Source: Granulosicoccus sp965214025
GTDB lineage: Bacteria; Pseudomonadota; Gammaproteobacteria; Granulosicoccales; Granulosicoccaceae
Assembly: GCA_965214025.1 (NCBI GenBank)
Contig: CBDCAW010000040.1
Location: 1 to 64,000 of the forward strand
DNA length: 64,000 nt
Direction of reading: 5' to 3'
This document shows, one piece after another, positions 18,139 through 26,062 of this stretch. The notes under the pieces were generated by a model. That model was given only the letters and a program-made list of their open reading frames with translations. It ran no database searches and had not been told where the DNA came from. Position numbers and translations under genes: made by a program. Each line of letters begins with the position of its first letter. Position 1 is the first letter of the stretch.

Positions 18139-18144
18139 TATAAT
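18139..18144 (+). promoter_or_regulatory. Consensus -10 hexamer upstream of yfaZ-like gene
   Basis: TATAAT, preceded by TTG, lies 88 bp upstream of the outer-membrane protein start. The -35 is poor. Untranslated leader of about 80 nt. Confidence 0.45.
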
Positions 18145-18231
18145 CTGGAAAAACCGAGTGTATTGAAGGCCGGATGTCGTGATGGTAAGCCCGATCGGTT
18201 AGCTTCGTGCGCTATCCACGGAGAACCCTGA

Positions 18232-18855
18232 ATGATGAAGTTTTACAAGCTGTGTCGTGCATTTGCACTCACGATCCTAGGTGGTACCGTCGTGTCGCCG
18301 GTTATTGCCCAGAACGCGGGCCTGAGTGATGCCGTCGAGCTGCAGGACATCGAGCTGTTCGTCAGCGACGATGCTGCCCAGATCAGCCTGATAGCAGCCG
18401 GAGCCAATACGAGCAGTGAAGATGCGCGCTACCGATTTTCATTCCTGACTACCGAGCAGCGCGACAACGTGTTCATGCTGGACGTCAAGATACAAGCGCG
18501 GCGCCTGTTTTCCGAAGATATCAACCTGCAGCTTGGAACGCGTGTGTATGCGGGTATCCTGTCGGAGGAGAATACCGATGCGGTAGGCCTGGCGCCCGGT
18601 TTCGAGGTCAGCTACGAATACCCGACCGATCGATTTCCGCTCTATCTGAGCGCAGGCGGTTACATCGCACCCGATGTATTCACGTTCGGTGATGCGAATC
18701 GTATCTTCGAGTACTTCGGACGGGTGGGATTACGCGTCAGCGACTCACTGACCGGCTTCGTCGGCTTCCGTTTCCTGCGCTTCGATACCGATCCCGACGA
18801 GACCGAAGTGGACGACGAATTACACATCGGCATTCGCTGGCAGCCGGGCAACTAG
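18232..18855 (+). CDS. YfaZ-family outer-membrane protein
   Basis: 207 aa from ATG 18232 with a signal peptide ending at VIAQN. The mature part alternates hydrophobic residues as in a small beta-barrel. LTTEQRDNVFMLDVKIQAR, LGTRVYAGILSEENTDAVGLAPGFE and the end ELHIGIRWQPGN are typical YfaZ blocks. The role of the family is unknown, presumably a narrow outer-membrane pore or structural protein. It is a single gene followed by a strong hairpin. Confidence 0.8.
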   Translation: MMKFYKLCRAFALTILGGTVVSPVIAQNAGLSDAVELQDIELFVSDDAAQISLIAAGANTSSEDARYRFSFLTTEQRDNVFMLDVKIQARRLFSEDINLQLGTRVYAGILSEENTDAVGLAPGFEVSYEYPTDRFPLYLSAGGYIAPDVFTFGDANRIFEYFGRVGLRVSDSLTGFVGFRFLRFDTDPDETEVDDELHIGIRWQPGN

Positions 18856-18877
18856 AACGGTAGGAGAACGACAACGC

Positions 18878-18913
18878 AGCCCTGCTGACCGGAGCCTTCC
18901 AGTCAGCAGGGCT
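18878..18913 (+). terminator. Perfect 12-bp inverted repeat downstream of yfaZ-like gene
   Basis: AGCCCTGCTGAC and its exact reverse complement GTCAGCAGGGCT enclose a 12-nt loop, 22 bp after the stop codon. No T-run follows, but the stem is long and GC-rich, so it probably ends transcription or protects the 3' end. Confidence 0.6.
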
Positions 18914-19093
18914 AGACGTCGACACGTCAGCCAGTTCTATTCGCCGATGCGGTCAGCAGGAAGGCTCATACCGCTGGAAACTGCAGGTGCGCTACATCAT
19001 CACCGGCGCCTGGTCATCCAGGCCACACGAGCGAGCACTACACCGCGACCTGTACGTCATTGCACCCGTTTGAACCTGGAAGAACCCGCCTGG

Positions 19094-19258
19094 TCACGCG
19101 CGTGGCTTTCGACCCCGTATCAACGACATGATGGCCAAGGCTAGACAGACCACGAACATGGCCTTGGCGAGACCTGCAGCGGGTCCGGCAAAATCTCCGA
19201 ACACCATCGTCGCGGCTATCAAGGCTACAACCATAAACACTTGCGCCCAACTTTCCAT
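19094..19258 (-). CDS. Small DUF1328 membrane protein (YtjA-like)
   Basis: 54 aa from ATG 19258, chosen because AAAGGAG lies at a good distance upstream and this gives the usual family length. Two membrane helices around FMVVALIAATMVFGDFAG and AKAMFVVCLALAIMSLIRG. Function of the family is unknown, often linked to stress conditions. Single gene. Confidence 0.8.
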   Translation of the reverse strand: MESWAQVFMVVALIAATMVFGDFAGPAAGLAKAMFVVCLALAIMSLIRGRKPRA

Positions 19259-19586
19259 CGAAAGACTCCTTTGTGAAACGTAGGCATCATCCGTCAGCCT
19301 CGGCTTCGTTCGTCGGGCGCCCGAAGGTGGCTCCCCTAGCACGTCATTATTACCTCAATCCACCGCTTCTGCGTCCCAACGAAAGAAATACAGCCCTTTC
19401 TTCACCACATTTGCCGGTTTCGTCACTCGCAAGGTCGAGGTAAGCCGTTGGTAGTGATCGCGTCGTGCGGCATGCACGCTTTCGACGGTTCGGTGAAGAC
19501 CCGAACATGGTTCACCATCTGGAAGGTGTCACACCCGATCACCGGCTGCGTGCAATGTGCCACGTCACGTGGTGCAACGTGCCACG
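19259..19586. other. Non-coding spacer of about 330 bp
   Basis: No supported gene. The left end is the promoter and leader of the DUF1328 gene. The right end holds a tandem 22-bp repeat (listed separately). The rest shows no recognisable element. Confidence 0.5.
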
Positions 19587-19594
19587 TCACGTGG
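19551..19594. repeat. Tandem 22-bp repeat containing near-palindromic CCACGTCACGTGG
   Basis: TGCAAYGTGCCACGTCACGTGG occurs twice back to back (19551-19572 and 19573-19594) with one difference. Each copy contains an inverted CCACG/CGTGG around TCA. The second copy runs into the 3' end of the SDR gene. Could be a terminator, a protein-binding site, or simple local duplication. Confidence 0.85.
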
Positions 19595-20522
19595 ACCGGG
19601 TAGCCTCCAGCTCGCCGGCGAGCAAGCCGCGCAACCCAGCCTCATGATCTGGCCAGGCATACCGCAGGCCAAGTACATCCCGTGAACGTCGGTTGCGAAC
19701 TCGCTTGTTCTCACTGTAGAAGGATCGCGCCATCGCGCTGATATCCGCAGTGACGAAATCGACCTTCGGCGGGGGTTCCTTGCCGATCAGCGCATGGGCG
19801 AACTCAACCACGACCTGCGGCGGTGCCGGTTGATCATCGGTCACGTTGAATACACCGCCGAGCGACTGCCGAATCGCCAGCAGCGTCGCGCTCACGATAT
19901 CGTCCACGTGTATGCGGTTGAACACCTGACCGGGCTTTATGAGGCGGCGTGCCTTGCCCGCCAATGCATCCGCCACGGCGTTACGCCCGGGCCCGTAGAT
20001 ACCAGAAAGCCGCAGCACGGCGATCGGCACACCCTGACGGCTCGCAAAGCCCTGCCAGCCACGCTCGGCGAGCAGTCGCATGCGCGATCGCACCTGAGTG
20101 GATCGGCATTCACTGTCTTCGTCGACCCACGCCCCGTCATGGTCGCCGTAGACACCGATCGTGGACAGGTAACCTACCCATTTTAATGCAGGCATGGCAC
20201 CAGGATCATCCTCCAGCAACGCCTGCACAGCATCGAGAGCGGTATCACTGAAAGGCTCCGTGCGGGCAGGCGGCACACTGACGACGAGGTGTGTACAGCG
20301 CCGGAGGGTCGCCTGGAGCTCTGGAGTCAGCGTCGCACTCGTGGCCGGGCCTGACGTCGGCACGGAGCCCGACGCCGGGAATCGCATCGGCTTTACACCT
20401 TGCCGTTCCAGCTCGACGCAACCTTCAGCGCTGCGACGGGTACCCACCACCTCGCCCAACTGCTGCGCCGCACGGGCAATGCGCGCCCCGGTGAAACCGG
20501 CGCCAAGCACTACCAGGTTCAT
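19587..20522 (-). CDS. SDR-family NAD-dependent epimerase/dehydratase-like protein (YeeZ-like)
   Basis: 311 aa from ATG 20522. Rossmann fingerprint VLGAGFTGARIA at residues 4-15, LRLSGIYGPGRNAVA mid-protein, FNRIHVDDIVSA and GGVFNVTDDQP. These match the atypical short-chain dehydrogenase group around YeeZ. The catalytic Tyr-x-x-x-Lys is not clear. The substrate is unknown. It overlaps the stop of the anti-sigma gene by ATGA-type coupling, so the two share a transcript, though a functional link is not obvious. Confidence 0.75.
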   Translation of the reverse strand: MNLVVLGAGFTGARIARAAQQLGEVVGTRRSAEGCVELERQGVKPMRFPASGSVPTSGPATSATLTPELQATLRRCTHLVVSVPPARTEPFSDTALDAVQALLEDDPGAMPALKWVGYLSTIGVYGDHDGAWVDEDSECRSTQVRSRMRLLAERGWQGFASRQGVPIAVLRLSGIYGPGRNAVADALAGKARRLIKPGQVFNRIHVDDIVSATLLAIRQSLGGVFNVTDDQPAPPQVVVEFAHALIGKEPPPKVDFVTADISAMARSFYSENKRVRNRRSRDVLGLRYAWPDHEAGLRGLLAGELEATRST

Positions 20523-21355
20523 TGGCCGGCTGGCTCGTCATCAGCTCTGCCACCCGCCCTGACGAAACGCCCGTGTGCAATCACAGGCCCCGTCGGACCG
20601 GCATCGGTCGGCGCACCGTCGGGCTCGATGCTGACGCCGAACAGCTCGGAGTTCTCGATCAGGCTGCTGACGTCGTAACTACGCGCTTCGCCGACTTCAA
20701 CCGGTAGCACAGCCACCGGTTTCACACCATCCTGACCCGGTGGCAAGGCCTGCCAAAGCTGTAGATTCTGCCCCTGCTCGATAGCCGGTGGTGCCACCGC
20801 GACCACCCGAACCTTGCGGTTCTCATAATCGGTTTCGATGACGAAGCGAACATCGCCGTCGGCATCGGTCTCGACCACGCTCACACCGTCGAGCTCGAAG
20901 AGTTCTTGATCGAGCTGACTGGCCTGCTGCTGTACCACCGTACCCAACAGCAGGCTGGCAGCCGTGGACACAGCGGCTACCGCTGGCCAGAAAAGCTTGA
21001 AAGGAGCCCGAATCGGCGTTGCCGGAACAGCAGTGATGCCCGCGCCGGTCGACGACGTGACGGTAGTTGCCGAACCGACTTTCGGTTGTTCGGTACGTTG
21101 ATCGTTGGCGGCCTCGATCTGCCTGACGCGAGCGACGATCGATGGCCACACATGCTCGCCCGGCGTGCGAACCGACGTATTGCCGTGCAGCGGCATGAAG
21201 CGCTGCTCCCACTGCGCGACTTCTTCCTGCAATGCCGTATCGTGCCGCAGTACCTGCTCGAACAACTCAAGGTCACGCCCGCGCAAGGTGCCGAGCACAT
21301 ACTCACCGGCCCGCACCACCCACCAGCGCTCTTCAGGCGTGCCGGTCGGCATCAT
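20519..21355 (-). CDS. Anti-sigma-K factor RskA-like protein without a neighbouring sigma factor
   Basis: 278 aa. The cytoplasmic N-terminus AGEYVLGTLRGRDLELFEQVLRHD and VAQWEQRFMPLH is the anti-sigma helical domain. A membrane helix lies at about 125-148 (FKLFWPAVAAVSTAASLLLGTV). The extracytoplasmic RskA domain follows, with NLQLWQALPPGQDGVKPVAVL and LFGVSIEPDGAPTDAGPTGPV. It would hold an ECF sigma factor at the membrane until released by proteolysis. Usually the sigma gene is directly upstream and overlapping; here the upstream 295 bp hold no sigma-70 domain. The start could be ATG 21355 or 21352. Confidence 0.85.
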   Translation of the reverse strand: MMPTGTPEERWWVVRAGEYVLGTLRGRDLELFEQVLRHDTALQEEVAQWEQRFMPLHGNTSVRTPGEHVWPSIVARVRQIEAANDQRTEQPKVGSATTVTSSTGAGITAVPATPIRAPFKLFWPAVAAVSTAASLLLGTVVQQQASQLDQELFELDGVSVVETDADGDVRFVIETDYENRKVRVVAVAPPAIEQGQNLQLWQALPPGQDGVKPVAVLPVEVGEARSYDVSSLIENSELFGVSIEPDGAPTDAGPTGPVIAHGRFVRAGGRADDEPAGQ

Positions 21356-21650
21356 CGCGATACTTCACCCATTGATGTCTGGTCTCTTTTCAAAGGAATT
21401 ATCACACCTACGTAATCTTTACGCTGCAGGACGCGCACCGGAGCCAAGGTTCTGTCTGTCAGGTACCCGGCAGCCACATGGTAGCGCCAAACGGCTGCAG
21501 AACGAACTCCTCGTCGTCGAAGCCATGCGTCGAACGGTTTGCCATCGGTTGGCCCATAAGCGCCTCGGGTCTGATCGATGACGGATCCTGCAACCTGTAA
21601 AAGTTGCAGCCTCGACATGCTGAGGTTTAAGCCTCTCTATAGTCTCCGCC
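21356..21650. other. Spacer between anti-sigma and receiver genes
   Basis: An 88-codon minus-strand reading frame ending at 21352 overlaps the anti-sigma start by ATGA, but its sequence resembles no family and no sigma-factor region 2 or 4. I cannot support it as a gene. The divergent promoters probably lie here. Confidence 0.4.
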
Positions 21651-22064
21651 ATGCCATCAAGTACACCGAGTAGCGACAACGGCGCGCACCGCCAGTCCTT
21701 GATGATCGTGGAGGATGACAGCGCCACCCGTGAGGTGCTCTGCCTCATCGCATCGTCCAACGGCTTCGAGCCGACGAGCCATGGCTCGGTTACCTGCGCG
21801 ATGAACAACCTGGCCATCGTCAAGCCGACGGTACTGCTGCTCGACTGGGACCTCGGAGAGGAGCGTAGTGGCATCGATGTGGCCCGTGTGGCTGCCGGCT
21901 GTGCGTGGCAGCCGTCCATCGTCATGATCACAGGTTCCAATATCGACCGGCTACGCGCCGAGACCCGTCATCTTCCGGTGGTCGCATACCTGCAGAAACC
22001 CTTCAGCAAATCCAGTGTCGATCAGCTCCTGCAGGAGCTGCAAGCCACTGTGGAGAAGCCATGA
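21651..22064 (+). CDS. Single-domain response regulator
   Basis: 137 aa from ATG 21651. A CheY-like receiver alone: acidic pocket IVEDDS, phospho-acceptor Asp in LLLDWDLG, Thr/Ser switch in VMITGSN, and the conserved Lys in LQKPFSK. There is no output domain, so it acts by protein contact or in a phosphorelay. The stop overlaps the start of the proline-rich gene by ATGA. No histidine kinase is nearby. Confidence 0.9.
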   Translation: MPSSTPSSDNGAHRQSLMIVEDDSATREVLCLIASSNGFEPTSHGSVTCAMNNLAIVKPTVLLLDWDLGEERSGIDVARVAAGCAWQPSIVMITGSNIDRLRAETRHLPVVAYLQKPFSKSSVDQLLQELQATVEKP

Positions 22065-22354
22065 CCTCGATAGCGTCGCCTGACATATACCTGCACAAGC
22101 AGCCTGAACCGATTCCGCCCGGTCAAGATCCCACGCAGGTGCCGGAGATCGATCCGGAGCGACCTGTGCCCGTACCACCGGATCAGACTCCGCCTGAACC
22201 GGTCGAAGATCCGATCGTGCCGGAGCCTGCACCACCGGTGGAAGATCCGAACCCGAACCTGCCCGACCACATCATCACCCGTGCGACTGCCGCCGCCACT
22301 GGATACATGCGTTACTTGACCTCGAGTCGATTGTCGATGGTTGCTTTCGGATAG
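22061..22354 (+). CDS. Small proline-rich acidic protein coupled to the receiver gene
   Basis: 97 aa from ATG 22061 (ATGA overlap). Residues 15-70 are dominated by Pro, Glu, Asp and Val in PxPxP-like spacing (PEPIPPGQDPTQVPEIDP and repeats of it), so it is probably disordered. No signal peptide. The C-terminus overlaps the 3' end of the convergent BON gene by 43 bp, which is unusual and leaves the exact end doubtful. It is not a recognised family. Coupling with a lone receiver domain suggests a partner or scaffold, which is inference. Confidence 0.5.
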   Translation: MTSIASPDIYLHKQPEPIPPGQDPTQVPEIDPERPVPVPPDQTPPEPVEDPIVPEPAPPVEDPNPNLPDHIITRATAAATGYMRYLTSSRLSMVAFG

Positions 22355-22683
22355 GCCTTCGCTGCCACGTCACCGGCGCGATTCTTCTCCGCCGTCGAAC
22401 CCACGAAACCTGTCAACACGATGGTCTGGTCGGCAACCTCGACTTGAATGGCTGCGCCACTGATGTCCTCGGCGGCGACAAAGGCCTGTTTCACACGGCC
22501 GATCATCTGCGCACTTCGCGGCGGTTCCGGCTCTATTTCCGGACCGCCGATCATGCTGCACGAGGCACTTGTCAGGGTCGTTCCCATCAGCAGCACGGCC
22601 AGCGGCAGCCATGAACGGCATACCTGCACACCGGAACGGTCGATCGCACGACGCTCAACCCGCATGGTGAAGTTGTCTCTCAT
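22312..22683 (-). CDS. BON-domain lipoprotein
   Basis: 123 aa from ATG 22683, which overlaps the TGA of the AsmA gene. Signal sequence with a lipobox-like LTSASC at about residue 42. The BON domain is RVKQAFVAAEDISGAAIQVEVADQTIVLTGFVGS, then AGDVAAKAYPKATIDNRLEV. BON domains bind phospholipid and help keep the periplasm and outer membrane intact. Co-transcription with AsmA, another lipid-related envelope protein, fits that role. Confidence 0.85.
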   Translation of the reverse strand: MRDNFTMRVERRAIDRSGVQVCRSWLPLAVLLMGTTLTSASCSMIGGPEIEPEPPRSAQMIGRVKQAFVAAEDISGAAIQVEVADQTIVLTGFVGSTAEKNRAGDVAAKAYPKATIDNRLEVK

Positions 22684-24668
22684 TGACTCTTGTCGATCGC
22701 CTGAACCAGTCCGTCACAGTATTCACTATCCTCGCCACTTGGCGGTTGAATGAAAGGCAGAATCGCGGCCGCCGGTGCGGCTACTGCAGCCAGGGTGGCG
22801 GCGGCTACTGCCTTGGCTGCCAGTTCACGTCCGGGCAGCACCGTGGGGTTGCTCAATGTGCCACCGATGTCGACCGCCGTCTTGGCGGCCAGCACACTGA
22901 CATCCTTGGGCTGGGGTTCGAGAACGAGATTCAGTGACTCATCGTTGAAATCCAACGATCCGTCTGCCTGGAACACGGTATCCCTCGTGTCGAGTACCAG
23001 GCGATTGATCGAAGCTACGCCGTCCTTCGCATGCAGGTCCAGATAGCCGCAGTCGATCGGGGTGAGCGTCTTGCCCGGATCGATCAGCAGCGTGATGCTC
23101 TCTACCAGATCGACTCCGGCCAGTTCCGTGAGCAACGCATCCGCCTTGCCACCGGTCATCAGCAGGAACAATCCGCCGTCGCTGCTCGCCGCCATGTCGG
23201 CCACCGTGTCTCCGAGCAGCCAGAACTTGCCACGCCCGCCGATGATGCCGAAGCTCTGGTCATCGACACCGGCCTGCTTCATGATCTGCCTCAGGTCGAC
23301 ACGGTGCATCTTCGCTTCAGCCGTCGTGCTGAAAGGTTCCACACCGGTGTCCACGTTCACCTCCAGCGTCAATTTACCACCAGCCACACCCACATCCGCC
23401 GGTGCCAACGTCAGCTTCTGACCGTCGATTTCGGCACGCAGGTTCAAACTCTCCAGTGGCCAGTCCCTGGATACTATCGTACGTGCCTCGTACGACACCG
23501 CACCGTTGAACATCGAGGCCAGAGCGTCGAGCTTGATGGGTTCGTCCGGCAATACGCGAGCGTCCGGATCAGCAGGCTCGTCGGCGTCCGAATCGGCCGC
23601 CTCCTCGCCGGCGGAAGACTTTTCTCCCGGCGAATTTTCGAGCACGCCGAGGATGTCCTGCACGTCGAGGGTCTGCGAGAGCAGATTGGCGTAGAGCGTC
23701 AGCGGCTGCGTCGCGGTGTCGATACGCACGTCACCATTCAGATCGCTCGCCCCGAGCCGCGCCTCCAGACGCTTCGCCACGATCTCCGAGCCATCGCGCT
23801 GGGCCTCGCCCGCGAGCTTGAACGGCGGCACTTTCGGCATGTCGATACGCGTGAGCGCGGCAATGGCACCGATGCTCGGTACGTCGATGTCGAATTCCAG
23901 ATCCACACCGGCCTGTGCGGCATCGTTCAAGCCGTTGAGCAGGCCATCGATGGACAGGCGGTTGTCACCGAGCTTGCCCTCGACTTCGAGATCGAGCTGC
24001 TCGGGCGGTAACGCCGTGCCGGCCAGCGAGCCGAGCGTGGCCTGCATGTCGACCGGCACTTCGTTGACCTGGCCCTGCAGGCTGAGATCGGTGGGCCGAG
24101 CGGGATAAGCCGTCGACCCGGCCGCATCCAGCGTCAGCTCGGCCCCGTGTCCGGACACGGCATCCGCAACGCTGAGCAGCAGGCCATCGATCTGTATGCG
24201 CCGCAGTACGGGCAAACGTACCGGTTCAGAGTTTTGCGATTGCCCGGAGGGTTGCTCAGGGGACGATGCCGGCGCATCGCCGGTCAGTGCATCGATTACC
24301 GGAGCCCAGTTCAAGGCACCCTGCTTGTCCCGCTCTGCCCGAATCGCGGATTCGCCGAGTTCCAGCGAGTCGATGACGAATTCCCCGGTGAGCAGGGAAG
24401 GCAGATCGATGCGCGTCGACAAGGAAGCCACATCCAACAGCGGTTCGCCGTCGGGAAGCTCGATGTTCAGACCACGAAGTTCGACGCCGGGCTTCATGCT
24501 GAAGACCTTCAGGCCCAGGGCGTCCAGGGTGACTGGAACATCCAGCGACGAAGAGGCGATCGGCTCGATACGATCGGCCAGCCACCGTGCCGGCGCCAAT
24601 GCCAGCGCGACGACGGCGAGCACCACGATGCCGACCACCAACAGCAGTGCGCCTCCAAGGTACTTCAC
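22680..24668 (-). CDS. AsmA-family envelope protein
   Basis: 662 aa. One N-terminal membrane anchor (residues 4-26), then the AsmA/TamB-type repeating beta-groove: VPVTLDALGLKVFSMKPGVELRGLNIELPDG and GALNWAPVIDAL are typical. An acidic low-complexity linker (about 355-385, rich in Glu/Asp/Ser/Ala) interrupts it. The C-terminus has the AsmA2-like block SLDFNDESLNLVLEPQPKDVS followed by VDIGGTLSNPTVLPGRE. These proteins move or organise phospholipid between inner and outer membrane. It is coupled by ATGA to the BON lipoprotein. Confidence 0.88.
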   Translation of the reverse strand: MKYLGGALLLVVGIVVLAVVALALAPARWLADRIEPIASSSLDVPVTLDALGLKVFSMKPGVELRGLNIELPDGEPLLDVASLSTRIDLPSLLTGEFVIDSLELGESAIRAERDKQGALNWAPVIDALTGDAPASSPEQPSGQSQNSEPVRLPVLRRIQIDGLLLSVADAVSGHGAELTLDAAGSTAYPARPTDLSLQGQVNEVPVDMQATLGSLAGTALPPEQLDLEVEGKLGDNRLSIDGLLNGLNDAAQAGVDLEFDIDVPSIGAIAALTRIDMPKVPPFKLAGEAQRDGSEIVAKRLEARLGASDLNGDVRIDTATQPLTLYANLLSQTLDVQDILGVLENSPGEKSSAGEEAADSDADEPADPDARVLPDEPIKLDALASMFNGAVSYEARTIVSRDWPLESLNLRAEIDGQKLTLAPADVGVAGGKLTLEVNVDTGVEPFSTTAEAKMHRVDLRQIMKQAGVDDQSFGIIGGRGKFWLLGDTVADMAASSDGGLFLLMTGGKADALLTELAGVDLVESITLLIDPGKTLTPIDCGYLDLHAKDGVASINRLVLDTRDTVFQADGSLDFNDESLNLVLEPQPKDVSVLAAKTAVDIGGTLSNPTVLPGRELAAKAVAAATLAAVAAPAAAILPFIQPPSGEDSEYCDGLVQAIDKSQ

Positions 24669-25099
24669 GACGACTCTCCATTCATTCTCAAGGTAATGCT
24701 CGGTAGAAGTAGCGCTCGATAGAACTTTTGATCAGGCGATGCGATCTGTTGGTTACAGTGAAGGCTACCAGTTGCGAAAGCAGTCGGCGCGCCGGACCCG
24801 TCTCAATCATGTGAGAGAACCCTCGGCGGCGCAAGGGTACAGCTTATGCCTACCGCCACCCGAGCATTGCCGTAGAGTGCGAATGGACACAGTACGAAAC
24901 AATCGTGTAGGAATTGGTCTTGCAGGAAGCCTGGTGCCGGTATCCCCGGCGAACAGACCCGCAGACAGACGAGCGTACAAGCCGGATAACGAAGAATGAC
25001 TGGATGGGCACAGGCCGTGCTCGCTCGGTTCCCAGTGGCCCGACAACTTTTCGAATGCACTCTGCCAATCTCAGATCCCCGGTTCGGCAACGTAGATTC
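24669..25099. other. 430-bp spacer with no supported gene
   Basis: Separates two divergent genes (AsmA and DUF3750). Short reading frames here have no recognisable domain or ribosome site. No hairpin, repeat or RNA element was noticed. Confidence 0.5.
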
Positions 25100-25945
25100 A
25101 TGAGCAGGCTTCTGGTGTGGCTTGCCCGATCGTTGCTCGTCATACTGAGCGTGTTCTTCCTGCCCGTTGGTTGCATGGTGGCGGCGCATTACACCACCGA
25201 TGACAACCTGAGCTGGTCGTCACTGCGCCGCGACAGCAGCGCACAGGCGCCCGCCGTGGATTCGAGCGATGCCGTCATTCAGGTGTATGCCGCGCGAGCG
25301 GCACGCTGGCGAGGTGCTTTCGGTGTGCACACCTGGATCGCGGCGAAACGGGCCGGAGAACAACACTACACACGCTTCGAAGTCATCGGCTACATGGTCT
25401 ACTGGGGCGGCGACGGTGTACGCGTCGGGCCCGGCATGCCCGATGCCTACTGGTACGGCAACCGCCCGACGCTGCTGCGCGACCTGCGCGGAGGCGAACA
25501 GGTAGATGCTCTGATAGACCGCCTGTTCGATGCGGCGGAAGTCTATCCGTACAACAATGTCTACCACGTCTGGCCTGGCCCCAACAGCAACACGTTCATC
25601 GCGCATCTGGCCAGATCCGTTCCACAGCTGCGTCTGGAGCTACCGTCCACCGCCATCGGCAAAGACTACCTGCCCCTGGAATCGCCGGTCTCGATGACAC
25701 CCAGTGGCACCGGCGCTCAGTTGTCGATCGGTGGCTACGCCGGGGTGCTGGCCGGCATCGAGGAAGGCCTGGAACTGAACCTGCTCGGCCTGACCGTCGG
25801 GATCGACCTGTACCCACCCGCTATCAAGCTGCCGGGGTTCGGTCGCTTCGGCTTCTCCGACTACAAGCGCCAGACGCTCAAGCCTGAAAGCGATGAAGGA
25901 TCGCAATCGGCTGAACACATTTCCCCGACAGCCGGGCCAGGGTAA
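25100..25945 (+). CDS. DUF3750 membrane-anchored protein
   Basis: 281 aa from ATG 25100, chosen because it puts the hydrophobic segment MSRLLVWLARSLLVILSVFFLPVG at the N-terminus. Family blocks: IQVYAARAARWRGAFGVHTWIAAKRAG, MVYWGGDGVRVGPGMPDAYWYGN, YPYNNVYHVWPGPNSNTFIAHLAR and LPLESPVSMTPSG. The NSNTF motif and conserved His residues suggest a hydrolase-like fold facing the periplasm, but no function is established. Confidence 0.8.
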   Translation: MSRLLVWLARSLLVILSVFFLPVGCMVAAHYTTDDNLSWSSLRRDSSAQAPAVDSSDAVIQVYAARAARWRGAFGVHTWIAAKRAGEQHYTRFEVIGYMVYWGGDGVRVGPGMPDAYWYGNRPTLLRDLRGGEQVDALIDRLFDAAEVYPYNNVYHVWPGPNSNTFIAHLARSVPQLRLELPSTAIGKDYLPLESPVSMTPSGTGAQLSIGGYAGVLAGIEEGLELNLLGLTVGIDLYPPAIKLPGFGRFGFSDYKRQTLKPESDEGSQSAEHISPTAGPG

Positions 25946-26062
25946 TACGGCTGTGTGAGCAACTGTGAAAACTGGAGGCGCCCGGTATGCCACGTCACGG
26001 AAGTTTAGCGCAGGCTTGACTACACTTGCGTTCTCCTGAAAGACCATGGCGCAACGGAATCA

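Noticed and set aside
21352..21618. 88-codon frame coupled to the anti-sigma gene, considered as a sigma-factor remnant
   Set aside because: No region 2 or region 4 helix-turn-helix features could be found; kept only as a note.
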